Shown: in pieces, positions 50,312 to 58,645 of the stretch
Position numbering within the stretch: position 1 is the stretch's first letter
How the letters are laid out: each line of letters starts with the position of its first letter
Source of the DNA: Faecalibacterium taiwanense
Lineage (GTDB): Bacteria > Bacillota > Clostridia > Oscillospirales > Ruminococcaceae
DNA: 64,000 nt
Assembly (NCBI RefSeq): GCF_036632915.2
Contig: NZ_CP155552.1
Coordinates: 1,178,001-1,242,000 of the forward strand
Direction: 5' to 3'
Program-made: the position numbers and the translations under genes
The notes under the pieces: generated by a model
The model's input: the letters and a program-made list of their open reading frames with translations, nothing else
What the model was told of the DNA's origin: nothing
Database searches by the model: none

Positions 50312-52043
50312 AACGTTCCGCCCGGACAGGGTGCTCTCCTATTTCAAAGCAGAGTGGCTCCCGCTGGTCTTTGTCACGCTGTCGGGCCTTGTGTATAACA
50401 TCGGCCTGCTGGCAACGCCTTGGTTCGAGGGCCGGCTGGCCCAGTGCCTTGCCGACATTCTGGGCGGCAGCGAGACGGCGGCAAAAATGGCCATGCTGGT
50501 GCTGGCCTATATCGTGGTCACGCTGGCGGTGCAGGCGGCGCGCTTTATCAAGCGCTTTTATGTCCGCCGCTTTGCCAACAACATCAACCGCCGGATGAAG
50601 GGCATCCTGTATGCCAATCTGGTGCGGCAGAGCCGGGCGGCGCTGGAAAAAGAAGGTGCCGGTGAACTGATGACCAAGGCCATCTCGGATGTGGATGACT
50701 GCGTAGAGGGGATGCGCAAGTTCACCACCGAGATCTTTGATACCGGCGTGGCGCTGGTGGGCTATGCTGTGATGCTGCTGGTGTACGACTGGCGGCTGGC
50801 GCTGCTCAGCCTGCTGTTCACGCCGTTTTCCTACATGTGCGCGGCATGGATGAAAAAGCCGGTGCAGCGCGCCGGCGCGGCGTACAAAAAGGCGGCAAGT
50901 GCGCTGAGCGCTGCCACCCTCGACCGCGCCCGGAATGCTGTGACCTACCGCATTTACGGCTGTGAGGATGCCCGCGTAGAAAAGTACGAGGAAGCCCTGA
51001 ACACCTACGAAAAAACAGCCGTGCGCAACAATGTGTGGCAGTCCGCTCTGCCGCCGCTGTATCTGGCAGCGTCTGAGGCAGGCGTGCTGTTCATTTTGTG
51101 GTTCGGCGCTAAAAATGTGCTCGGTTCCGGCTGGAGCACATGGGACATTGCGGCGTTCACCACCTTCCTTTCCTGCTTCACGAAACTGGTGGTCAAATCC
51201 TCCAAGGTGGCAAAGCTGTTCAACTCGGTGCAGAAAGCCGAGGTCTCGTGGAAGCGCATCAAGCCGCTGATGAAGCAGCCGGAACAGCTGGAAGCCCTGC
51301 ATATCCCGGCGGCGCAGGACGTGACGCTGGAAAACCTCTCCTTTGCCTATGGCGAAGGACCCATCTTTTCCGGCCTGAGCCTGACGGCGCACCCCGGCGA
51401 TATCATTGGCATCACCGGCCCGGTGGCCTGCGGCAAATCCACCTTTGGCAGGGTGTTCCTGTGCGAAGCACCCTACGGCGGCTCGGCAAAATTTGGCAAA
51501 ACGGAATTTGCTGCCCTGACCCCGCGGCAGATCTCCGCCACCGTTGGTTACTTGGGCCATGATCCGGAGCTGAGCGCCGATACAGTGCAGAACAATGTTC
51601 TCTGCGGCAGTGAACAGGATGCCATGCCGTGGCTTGCTGCCGCCGCGTTGGACGGCGAAGTGCTGGCCATGGAAAACGGTGTGGATACCGTCATCGGCCC
51701 CAGCGGCACCCGCCTTTCCGGCGGTCAGGCCCAGCGCTTGGCACTGGCAAGAACGCTGGCCCACCCGCGCCCGGTGCTGATCCTGGACGACCCGTTCTCT
51801 GCGCTGGACCGCCATACCGAGGATACCGTGTTTGCCGATTTGCAGAGCGATGCAAAGGATAAGGTGGTCTTCCTCATCTCGCACCGGCTGTACCACTTCC
51901 CGCAGATGCAGAAGGTGATCTTTATGGACGGCGGTGAAACCACCGTTGGTACCCATGCCCAGCTGATGGAAACGGTTCCGCTGTACCGCCAGCTGTACGA
52001 GAGCCAGACGGTGCAGAAAGAAGGCGATCTGGATGAAGAGTAA
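50298..52043 (+). CDS. ABC exporter half-transporter 1
   Basis: 581 residues: six-helix membrane domain (about 20-310) and ATPase domain (about 330-560). Walker A GPVACGKST near 372, signature RLSGGQAQR near 472, Walker B VLILDDPFSALD, in which the catalytic Glu is replaced by Asp. It forms a heterodimer with the next gene. The start at 50298 follows aggaggtgagg. Confidence 0.9.
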   Translation: MKKDKTFRPDRVLSYFKAEWLPLVFVTLSGLVYNIGLLATPWFEGRLAQCLADILGGSETAAKMAMLVLAYIVVTLAVQAARFIKRFYVRRFANNINRRMKGILYANLVRQSRAALEKEGAGELMTKAISDVDDCVEGMRKFTTEIFDTGVALVGYAVMLLVYDWRLALLSLLFTPFSYMCAAWMKKPVQRAGAAYKKAASALSAATLDRARNAVTYRIYGCEDARVEKYEEALNTYEKTAVRNNVWQSALPPLYLAASEAGVLFILWFGAKNVLGSGWSTWDIAAFTTFLSCFTKLVVKSSKVAKLFNSVQKAEVSWKRIKPLMKQPEQLEALHIPAAQDVTLENLSFAYGEGPIFSGLSLTAHPGDIIGITGPVACGKSTFGRVFLCEAPYGGSAKFGKTEFAALTPRQISATVGYLGHDPELSADTVQNNVLCGSEQDAMPWLAAAALDGEVLAMENGVDTVIGPSGTRLSGGQAQRLALARTLAHPRPVLILDDPFSALDRHTEDTVFADLQSDAKDKVVFLISHRLYHFPQMQKVIFMDGGETTVGTHAQLMETVPLYRQLYESQTVQKEGDLDEE

Positions 52044-53679
52044 AAAGGATAACGGTGTATTTGAAGCCATCCGCATGGCCGCCATGTCGCATCATCTGCT
52101 CACGGCGGGCACCATCCTGTGCGTGGCGGCATCGGTGGTGGCATCACTGCTGCCGCCGCTGCTGCTGGCCGGTATCATTGACCGGCTCACCGCAGGCATC
52201 CCGCTCACCTTTGCAGCAGTGCTGCTTTACTTTGGCAGTCTGGCGCTGGAAGGGGGGCTTTCCTCCGCGCAGGAAAGCCTGCTGGTGCTCTTTGGCCAGA
52301 AAATGACCCACGCGCTGCGGTCGGAAATGTCCCGGAAGCTTACCCGGCTGCCCGCAAGCACGCTGGCAGGCCAGAACCCCGGCGAGGTGGCGGCACGCTT
52401 TTCCGGCGATGTGGACACGGTGGAAGCGCTGTTCACCTCCGGCATCATCAGCATGGCAGCAGATGCCTGCCGCATCATTTCCATCATGGCGGTCATCGCG
52501 GTAAAAAACACCGGCATTGCGCTGGTGCTGCTGCTGGTGCTGCCGCTGTTTGCGGTGTTCACCCGCCATGTGCAAAAGCGGATGCTGGCCGCACAACTGG
52601 ATAACCGCCGTGCCGTTGCGGCTGTCTCCGGTCAGGTGCCGGAGACGCTGCACAACATCCGTACCATCCGGGCGCTGGGGCTGGAAAGCTATAGGGAACG
52701 CCGCTATGACCGCTGCATCGGCGAGAGCTACGCCGCTATGGAGCGCACCAATTTTTACGATGCCATCTATTCGCCGGTGGTGCTGGCGCTGAACGCGGTG
52801 GTGGCAGGCATCGTGATGCTGCTTTCCGCTTCCGGCAATGCCATGGTGCTTACATTCTTTGGAATGTCGGTGGGTACCTCGGTGGCGATCATCAACTACA
52901 TTTCCCGCATTTTTGCTCCCATTGAAAGCCTTGGCATGGAGATCCAGACCATCCAGTCGGCCATGGCGGGCGTCAAGCGCATCGATGCCTTTCTCGCTCA
53001 GCCGGAGCGCACGATCCCTGCCGAGCGCCGGACCGCTGCGCGCGGGGATGTGGAGCTTGCGCATGTGACCTTCGGCTATGGCGAAAAGCCCATCCTGAGT
53101 GATTTCTCCATGACGGTAAAGCAGGGCGGGCAGGTCACGCTGGTGGGCCGCACCGGTGCGGGCAAGAGCACGGTGTTCAAGCTTCTGCTGGGCCTGTACC
53201 AGCCGCAGGCGGGCACTGTTACCATTGGTGGCGTGGATGTGGCACGCATCACCGACCGCGAGCGCCGCACCTGCATCGGCTGCGTGGAGCAGCATTTCTC
53301 CCGTGTGCCGGGCACCGTGCTGGAGCAGATCACGCTGGGCGATCCGCAGATCACTGCAGAGATGGCACGGAATGCGGCAAAGCTTGCGGGCATTGACGAA
53401 GCCATTCAGGCCCTGCCGGAAGGCTGCGACACCGTTTGCAGCGATGGCATGTTTTCGCAGGGCGAGTGGCAGCTGCTGTCCATTGCCCGCGCTGCTGCGG
53501 CGGACCCGGCTGTGCTTTTGCTGGACGAGGTCACGGCAAATCTGGACGCTGAAACGGAAGCCCGTGTGCTGGAAGCACTGCGCCGCGCCTCTGCAGGCCG
53601 CACGGTGCTCTCAGTCTCCCACCGCATTTACGAAAACCTGGGCGGCAGAACGGTGAAGATCGAGCCGCAGAGCATGTGA
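52033..53679 (+). CDS. ABC exporter half-transporter 2
   Basis: 548 residues. Membrane domain to about 310, ATPase domain after. Walker A GRTGAGKST near 372, Walker B VLLLDEVTANLD with the catalytic Glu, but a degenerate signature MFSQGEWQLL instead of LSGGQ. Together with half 1 this gives one consensus and one degenerate ATP site, the pattern of heterodimeric multidrug-type exporters. It overlaps the previous gene by 11 nt. Confidence 0.9.
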   Translation: MKSKKDNGVFEAIRMAAMSHHLLTAGTILCVAASVVASLLPPLLLAGIIDRLTAGIPLTFAAVLLYFGSLALEGGLSSAQESLLVLFGQKMTHALRSEMSRKLTRLPASTLAGQNPGEVAARFSGDVDTVEALFTSGIISMAADACRIISIMAVIAVKNTGIALVLLLVLPLFAVFTRHVQKRMLAAQLDNRRAVAAVSGQVPETLHNIRTIRALGLESYRERRYDRCIGESYAAMERTNFYDAIYSPVVLALNAVVAGIVMLLSASGNAMVLTFFGMSVGTSVAIINYISRIFAPIESLGMEIQTIQSAMAGVKRIDAFLAQPERTIPAERRTAARGDVELAHVTFGYGEKPILSDFSMTVKQGGQVTLVGRTGAGKSTVFKLLLGLYQPQAGTVTIGGVDVARITDRERRTCIGCVEQHFSRVPGTVLEQITLGDPQITAEMARNAAKLAGIDEAIQALPEGCDTVCSDGMFSQGEWQLLSIARAAAADPAVLLLDEVTANLDAETEARVLEALRRASAGRTVLSVSHRIYENLGGRTVKIEPQSM

Positions 53680-53682
53680 ACC

Positions 53683-53715
53683 GAAACATTTTTCGCAATG
53701 CACGAAAAACGTTTC
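53683..53715 (+). terminator. Hairpin after the ABC operon
   Basis: gaaac-tttttcg pairs with cgaaaaa-gtttc just past the stop; T residues lie in the stem. The remainder of 53716-54049 holds a possible promoter (TTTCTT, 17 nt, TATACT near 53974) and no gene. Confidence 0.55.
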
Positions 53716-54049
53716 ATCTCTTGACAGAACAGGCGCTGTGATGTAAAGCAAGGCGCGAAAGCTGGGCAAAGCTCGTCTCATTCTTTCAGGAGTGGTAAGG
53801 AAGATCAAAATCTGTTTTTTCATGTCAGACATGAAGATACTTCTTGTTCTTTCGCAGAGAAAGGAATATAATGGGAGAGATAAGATCACCAGCATGCACA
53901 TGATAAAACTTGGAGTGCGCGCAAAGTCAAGAGGAAGATGATTTCTTTCCCGGCAGGACTGTGCTATACTGGCAAAAAGATCTCCGGGTGCAGCGCAAAA
54001 GCTGCTGCAGGGAAGCTGAAACTTACAGAAATGAGGAACACACACGGCA

Positions 54050-54961
54050 ATGGCACAGCACGAACGCGGCACGGCATATTATCATCTTCCGGGACTGTTT
54101 GAATTTTATGAACTGTACCGTGTGTTTCTGCCGCTGTTCCGTGAACACAGGGAATATTTTTACGACTGGTGCGAGATCGGTTCGGTCTACGGTGCACCGG
54201 CCGACTGCATCTGGGGCGGGGGCCGCACTGGCTTTGGCGATGCACAGCCGCACCGGGTGCTTGCACTGATGCAGGAATATGGCATATCGGCCCGGCTCAC
54301 CTTCAGCAATTCGCTGCTCCGGGAAGAGCACCTTGCAGACCGGAAATGCAATGCCCTCTGTGCGCTGTTTGAAAAAGAAAACCGTGTGCAGAATGGTGTC
54401 ATCGTCCATTCGGACCTGCTGCTGAACTACCTGAAAAGGCAGTATCCGGGCCTTTATTTCGTGTCCTCCACAACAAAAGTCCTTACAGATTTTCAGCAGC
54501 TCCGCAGAGAGACGGAACGGGAAGAGTTCCGCTATGTTGTGCCGGATTTCCGCCTGAACAAGTCGTTTGCAGAGCTGGATACCCTGCCGCAGGATCAGAA
54601 GGACAAGGTGGAATTTCTGTGCAACGAATGCTGCTGGTACGGCTGCCGGGACAGAAAGCACTGCTACGAGAATGTCAGCCGCAAAAATCTGGGCGAGGAC
54701 TGCCCGGACCACCGTTGCACAGCGCCGGGCGCACAGCAGGGCTATCGTTTTTCAAAGGCAATGGAAAACCCCGGCTTCATCGGGGCCGGGGATATCCGCA
54801 AAATTTATCTGCCCGGCGGCTTTTCCAACTTCAAGATCGAGGGGCGGGGACTGGGCAGCGCGTTGATACTGGAATTTCTGCTTTACTACATGACAAAGCC
54901 TGAGTATCAGCTGCGCGTCCGGGAAGAAATTTATCTGGACAACATGCTGGATCTGTTCTGA
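54050..54961 (+). CDS. U32-peptidase-like cysteine-rich protein
   Basis: 303 residues. Two features recall the U32 family (collagenase-like, UbiU/V): a C-terminal FSNFKIEGRGLGS motif and a cysteine cluster CNECCWYGCRDRKHCYENVS... that could bind an iron-sulfur cluster. The N-terminal half includes WCEIGSVYGAPADCIWGGGR and LTFSNSLL, consistent with a TIM barrel. Its function is unknown; U32 relatives act in RNA or quinone modification. It is a single gene with its own promoter. Confidence 0.6.
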   Translation: MAQHERGTAYYHLPGLFEFYELYRVFLPLFREHREYFYDWCEIGSVYGAPADCIWGGGRTGFGDAQPHRVLALMQEYGISARLTFSNSLLREEHLADRKCNALCALFEKENRVQNGVIVHSDLLLNYLKRQYPGLYFVSSTTKVLTDFQQLRRETEREEFRYVVPDFRLNKSFAELDTLPQDQKDKVEFLCNECCWYGCRDRKHCYENVSRKNLGEDCPDHRCTAPGAQQGYRFSKAMENPGFIGAGDIRKIYLPGGFSNFKIEGRGLGSALILEFLLYYMTKPEYQLRVREEIYLDNMLDLF

Positions 54962-55031
54962 TGGCCCTGAGCCGCGTTCATATTTGCTTCCGTGATGTAT
55001 CCTGCCGTCTTCGGGCGGCTTTTGTTTTAGG

Positions 55032-55331
55032 ATGTACGGATTGACACCCTCAAAAGCATCCTGCAGGGAGGTGCAGCCTGCATTGTTCTCGGAACGCTAT
55101 GTGGACCGTATGATCTCTTACCATGCAGGAATTTTCCGTTCCCTGATCGCAGGCGGCGAAATTCGGGATGAGGACCCGGATACATTGGCATGGATGTACG
55201 TTTCCCCGGTCATCACCCTGCTCAGCGTCTGCGACCGCCAGCCGGAACGAGAAGCCGAAAGCCTTGAAAAGTTGGACGCTCATGTAAAGCTGTTCTTCCG
55301 TACCTTTAACATTGAACGAGGTGAAAAATGA
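55032..55331 (+). pseudogene. TetR-family regulator, C-terminal remnant
   Basis: The frame from ERYVDRMISYHAGIFRSL to LDAHVKLFFRTFN resembles the ligand-binding half of TetR proteins. The DNA-binding helix-turn-helix half is missing upstream, where only unrelated sequence precedes it. Confidence 0.55.
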
Positions 55332-55370
55332 AATCATCCGATGAATCAATACGAAGGGTGGTGTGAAATA

Positions 55371-55700
55371 ATGGCTTCCAGCAAAGAATATCTTCATTTT
55401 ATTTTGGAACAGCTATCAGATTTGGATGATATCTCGTATCGGTCTATGATGGGAGAATACATCCTCTATTATCATGGCAAAATCGTCGGCGGAATCTATG
55501 ATGACAGATTGCTTGTGAAGAAAACAAAATCTGCTTTGGAATGTATGCCTGCGGCGGTTTGTGATTTTCCGTATGCAGGAGCGAAAGAAATGCTGTTGGT
55601 GGAGGAGGTTGACAACAAAGAATTTCTCACAAAACTGGTTGAGGCAATGCACGATGAATTGCCGTCACCAAAACCAAGGCGAAGGAAGGAGGCTCGATAA
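55371..55700 (+). CDS. TfoX N-terminal domain protein
   Basis: 109 residues. It starts MASSKEYLHFILEQLS and contains SYRSMMGEYILYYHGK and GGIYDDRLLVKKT, the TfoX_N fold. Single-domain members are common in Firmicutes; the regulatory role known for TfoX of Proteobacteria does not transfer automatically. The start at 55371 agrees with the family N-terminus; an in-frame ATG lies at 55341. Confidence 0.88.
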   Translation: MASSKEYLHFILEQLSDLDDISYRSMMGEYILYYHGKIVGGIYDDRLLVKKTKSALECMPAAVCDFPYAGAKEMLLVEEVDNKEFLTKLVEAMHDELPSPKPRRRKEAR

Positions 55701-55859
55701 TATCAGTACACGTTAATCGAACCCCCAAAACCGAATTTTACCGTACAAAAATATACGATACTGGAAGATTTTCAGCTGTTCTGCCCCAAGTGCAGGTATA
55801 CCTGCGTGATCCGCTTCAAAGACGGGAAAATGGAAGAAACTGTGCCGGAAAAGGCATAA
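55701..55859 (+). pseudogene. Cysteine-rich KTR protein remnant
   Basis: An open stretch without a start reads ...LEDFQLFCPKCRYTCVIRFK and ends EETVPEKA. It resembles the second zinc-binding half of the small cysteine-rich KTR proteins of conjugative transposons. The first Cys pair is lost. Confidence 0.5.
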
Positions 55860-55879
55860 GGATATAGGGGGACGCTTCG

Positions 55880-56620
55880 ATGGAGTATATCCGAATCACA
55901 AAAGAAAACATCGACAAGGAACACATCTGTTGTGCCATGTCCGGCAAACAGAGCCTTGCCAAGAAGGAATGGCTTAAGCAGCGATTTGAGGAGGGGCTTG
56001 TCTTTTACCGCAGTGCGGAGCGCGGCAAATGCTTTATCGAGTACATCCCGGCAGAAAACGCATGGGTGCCCATTGAAGCGGCAGGATGGCTTTATATCAA
56101 CTGTCTGTGGGTCTCCGGCTCCTTGAAAGGGCACGGCTATTCCAGCGAGCTGCTGGAAGAATGCCTTCGGGATGCCAAGGCGCAGGGCAAAAACGGCGTT
56201 TGTATTCTGTGTGCAGAGGGGCGCAAACGAGAATTCCTTGCTGACCCAAAGTTTTTGAACCATAAGGGCTTTAAGGTTTCGGACATCTCCGATTGCGGGA
56301 TCAACCTCATGTGCCTGCCCCTTGCAGAGAATGCCCAGCCGCCAAAATTCAAGGCCTGCGCCAAGCATCCCAAGGTGGAGGAAAACGGCTTTGTCCTCTA
56401 CTATACCGACCAGTGCCCCTACACCTATTATTGGGTGCCAAAGGTGCAGGAGGTTGCAAGGGAACACGGGATTCCGTTCAAAGCCATCCACATCACCGAG
56501 AAAGAGACGGCACAGAATGTGCCCGCACCCGTCACAACATACGCGTTGTTCCGGGATGGGAAGTTTGTGACCCAGAGCATCCAGTCGGACAAGAAATTTT
56601 TGAAATTGGCGGCAGAATAA
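55880..56620 (+). CDS. YoaP-type GNAT acetyltransferase
   Basis: 246 residues. The N-terminal GNAT domain (about 1-135) has the CoA loop region SGSLKGHGYSSELLEECL. The C-terminal YoaP domain includes FVLYYTDQCPYTYYWVPKVQ. Acceptor unknown. The ATG at 55880 follows taggggga. A good terminator follows. It stands between mobile-element scraps. Confidence 0.88.
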   Translation: MEYIRITKENIDKEHICCAMSGKQSLAKKEWLKQRFEEGLVFYRSAERGKCFIEYIPAENAWVPIEAAGWLYINCLWVSGSLKGHGYSSELLEECLRDAKAQGKNGVCILCAEGRKREFLADPKFLNHKGFKVSDISDCGINLMCLPLAENAQPPKFKACAKHPKVEENGFVLYYTDQCPYTYYWVPKVQEVAREHGIPFKAIHITEKETAQNVPAPVTTYALFRDGKFVTQSIQSDKKFLKLAAE

Positions 56621-56649
56621 TTCCATCAAGCAAAACGCCAGACGCTCAG

Positions 56650-56690
56650 ACGCAGTGCAGCCCATAGAATTGGGGTGCGCTGCGTTTTTT
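56650..56690 (+). terminator. Terminator after the YoaP-type gene
   Basis: acgcag-gcagccc pairs with gggtgc-ctgcgt, followed by TTTTTT. Confidence 0.75.
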
Positions 56691-56722
56691 ATTTTGGAAG
56701 ATAAAGAATAGGAGACCCTGCA

Positions 56723-56800
56723 ATGAAAAAAATAAGGACGGCTTCGCTTCTCCTGCTTATGGTTCTGGGAACCGGGCTGGTGCTGATGGCTCCAAGGTGA
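56723..56800 (+). pseudogene. Signal-peptide fragment of a lost exported protein
   Basis: 25 codons: MKKIRTASLLLLMVLGTGLV then LMAPR-stop, a complete export signal without a mature domain. A ribosome site (aggag) precedes it. The following sequence belongs to a recombinase fragment, so a deletion or insertion junction lies at about 56797. Confidence 0.45.
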
Positions 56801-57090
56801 AGGAAAAGCGGTTCCGTTATAGCTGCCATTATAATGTACGGCATCCGGGTCAATGCGATGGACAGTCCGGCTACGGTGTAACAAAACTGGACGCAATCGT
56901 AGAGAGTATCGTATGCACCAAGTTTTCGGAGATTTTAGAGTGTTCCAAAAGCAAGCTGCTTCAGGATATGCTTCGCAGGGACATGGAAGTAGCGCAGAAA
57001 GAAGTATCACGTGCAAAGAGTGAACTCGACCTCAAGGGCGACGAACGGAATGCATGCACTTTTTATATTTGGCATCAAGTTATAGATTGA
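56797..57090 (+). pseudogene. Large serine recombinase fragment
   Basis: The frame reads FRYSCHYNVRHPGQCDGQ and TKLDAIVESIVCTKFSEI, the zinc-ribbon and following helix of large serine recombinases (TndX/TnpX-like). It continues into a coiled-coil stretch (DMEVAQKEVSRAKSELDL). The catalytic N-terminal domain is absent. It marks an old mobile element next to the VbhA/Fic pair. Confidence 0.65.
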
Positions 57091-57115
57091 CAAGAGTACG
57101 CATACACGATAAACT
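57087..57115 (+). promoter_or_regulatory. Promoter of the VbhA/Fic pair
   Basis: TTGACA (57087-57092), 17 nt, TAAACT (57110-57115). Confidence 0.75.
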
Positions 57116-57152
57116 TTATATAGTACCATGTGGATTAAAAGGAGACTCAACC

Positions 57153-57341
57153 ATGAGTGTCAAGTATACTACCCCTGCCCAGCACAAGAGCAACCTCCGC
57201 AATGTGTATGGAACCTTTGCCATTGAGGGCATGACCATCAGCAAAGATACACGCAGCAACCTTGACCGCATTGGCAGCGGTCAAGCCAGCTATCAGCAGG
57301 TCGTGAATGAACTGCGCGCAAAGTACGCGAAGAAGGGCTGA
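57153..57341 (+). CDS. VbhA-like antitoxin
   Basis: 62 residues. It contains the Fic inhibitory helix motif TFAIEG (residues 21-26; consensus (S/T)xxxE(G/N)), whose Glu blocks ATP binding in the partner Fic toxin. The C-terminal half (ISKDTRSNLDRIGSGQASY) matches VbhA-type antitoxins. ATG after aaaaggag. The toxin gene begins 3 nt after its stop, a class I arrangement. Confidence 0.88.
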   Translation: MSVKYTTPAQHKSNLRNVYGTFAIEGMTISKDTRSNLDRIGSGQASYQQVVNELRAKYAKKG

Positions 57342-57343
57342 TT

Positions 57344-57949
57344 ATGTTCTCAAAGTATGATGTCTACACCACAGTGCAGTCCATGTACTGCTACCCGGAT
57401 ACGGATGTTCTGATCAACAAGTTGAACATTCATGATAAAGCCGAACTCAAACAGGCCGAAGAAGAATTTACGGCTGTAAAACAGATGGCTCTGTTACAGG
57501 AGCCAATCAAGGGACGTTTTACCAAAACTCACCTATTTCGGATTCACCGCTTCCTTTTTGAAGATGTGTACCCGTTTGCAGGGCACATCCGCAAGGAGCA
57601 AATCAGCAAGGGCGACACGATGTTCTACCCGCCAGACCTGATTGACCGAGAATTAGAGCGGGTGTTCAAAACCATTCACTCCAAGAAGCTGCTTGCCGAA
57701 CAGGATAAAGAAAAGCAGATTCAAAATCTGTCGCAGACGATGGCCGAACTGAACATCATCCATCCATTCCGTGAGGGAAATGGCCGTAGCACCCGTGAAT
57801 TGATTCGCTGCATGGCGTTGGAATATGGTCTACATATTAACTGGGGCAACACTGATCGAGAGACTTTGATCAACGCTGCAATCGCTGCTGTAGATGATGA
57901 TATGGCGTGCTGTGATGTTCTAAGACAGTGCGTTGAAACGGAAAACTAG
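57344..57949 (+). CDS. Class I Fic toxin (VbhT-like)
   Basis: 201 residues. The catalytic loop HPFREGNGRSTREL (His140 to Arg148) is complete and the flap region DTMFYPPDLID is present. It would AMPylate a target, possibly gyrase/topoisomerase IV as VbhT-type Fic toxins do, and is held off by the VbhA-like protein encoded just upstream. It ends in a strong terminator, adjacent to the tRNA fragment. Confidence 0.92.
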   Translation: MFSKYDVYTTVQSMYCYPDTDVLINKLNIHDKAELKQAEEEFTAVKQMALLQEPIKGRFTKTHLFRIHRFLFEDVYPFAGHIRKEQISKGDTMFYPPDLIDRELERVFKTIHSKKLLAEQDKEKQIQNLSQTMAELNIIHPFREGNGRSTRELIRCMALEYGLHINWGNTDRETLINAAIAAVDDDMACCDVLRQCVETEN

Positions 57950-57952
57950 CGA

Positions 57953-57992
57953 AAAACGCCCTGCCGAGATACGGCAGGACGTTTTGTTTTTT
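57953..57992 (+). terminator. Terminator after the Fic toxin gene
   Basis: aaaacg-ccctgccg pairs with cggcagg-acgtttt, followed by gTTTTTT. Confidence 0.85.
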
Positions 57993-57993
57993 A

Positions 57994-58052
57994 TGGACCT
58001 AGAGGGATTCGAACCCTTGACCTCTCGGATGCGAACCGAACGCTCTCCCAAC
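57994..58052 (-). other. 3' fragment of tRNA-Ala(CGC), probable att site
   Basis: On the minus strand the sequence holds part of the D arm (TTGGGAGAGCG), a full anticodon arm (TTCGG-TTCGCAT-CCGAG, anticodon CGC), variable loop, T arm (GGTTCGAATCC) and the 3' acceptor strand TAGGTCC plus A. U at position 70 fits alanine identity. The acceptor 5' strand and the 5' D arm are missing, so it is not a functional gene. Such fragments arise at the far end of elements that integrate in tRNA genes. Confidence 0.75.
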
Positions 58053-58306
58053 AGTCTCGCTTTTGTGCACACCTTATGCACCGTGAGAAAAGAAAAATCA
58101 ACGTATATTCGTCCATATAAAACGACCTGCCATCCCAACGGCCTTTCTTGGTCGCAAGTATGGTTTCCAATCCGCTGATTTTCAAAAGGAAGCGATTTGG
58201 GATGTAATATGGTTGGCGGACAAGTGAGCTACAGGCCCTTGAGATGTAACTCACTTGGGGTTCAGATGTATCGCATCTCAATTTACAATAAAATACGATG
58301 TACCGT

Positions 58307-58356
58307 AAAAGCGCAACTTCTACTCGGAAAGAATGAAAGCTGCGCTTTTATTTTTA
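58307..58356 (+). terminator. Hairpin at the element end
   Basis: aaaagcgca pairs with tgcgctttt, then ATTTTT. Upstream, 58060-58300 has smaller inverted repeats (agtgag/ctcact, gatg/catc) typical of element ends but no gene. Confidence 0.6.
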
Positions 58357-58386
58357 CCCACAAAACATTTCAAAAGGAGAATGCCC

Positions 58387-58641
58387 ATGGATAAAGACTT
58401 TATGCTGAACTACTACGACAAAATGGTACGTCCAATATGGACGGAGCTGATGAAGACACCTCGCTATCAGAGGGTGGCTTGCGAACACGACAAGCTCGAA
58501 CGTGAGTTCCGGCGGCTGTTGGATGAAAAGCTGGGGCGGAAGTATCTTGAACTGGACGATGCACTGTTCCGAGTGATGGATGACATCGCAGAAGCTATGT
58601 ATATGAAAGGTGCCGCAGACCGTGAGTTGATGATCCGTTAA
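58387..58641 (+). CDS. Small charged protein of the conjugative element
   Basis: 84 residues, highly charged and helical (MDKDFMLNYYDKMVRPIW at the start, LEREFRRLLDEKLG in the middle). No function is recognised. The start at 58387 is about 8 nt after aaggag; ATG 58381 is too close. It precedes the repA-type frame by 5 nt, so the two are probably co-transcribed. Confidence 0.65.
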   Translation: MDKDFMLNYYDKMVRPIWTELMKTPRYQRVACEHDKLEREFRRLLDEKLGRKYLELDDALFRVMDDIAEAMYMKGAADRELMIR

Positions 58642-58645
58642 TACC

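Noticed and set aside
50178..52085. 635-codon minus-strand open frame
   Set aside because: Antisense shadow of the ABC half-transporter, rich in His/Gln/Arg, with no domain.
57994..58052. Complete tRNA gene
   Set aside because: The 5' acceptor strand and half of the D arm are missing, so it cannot fold as a tRNA.
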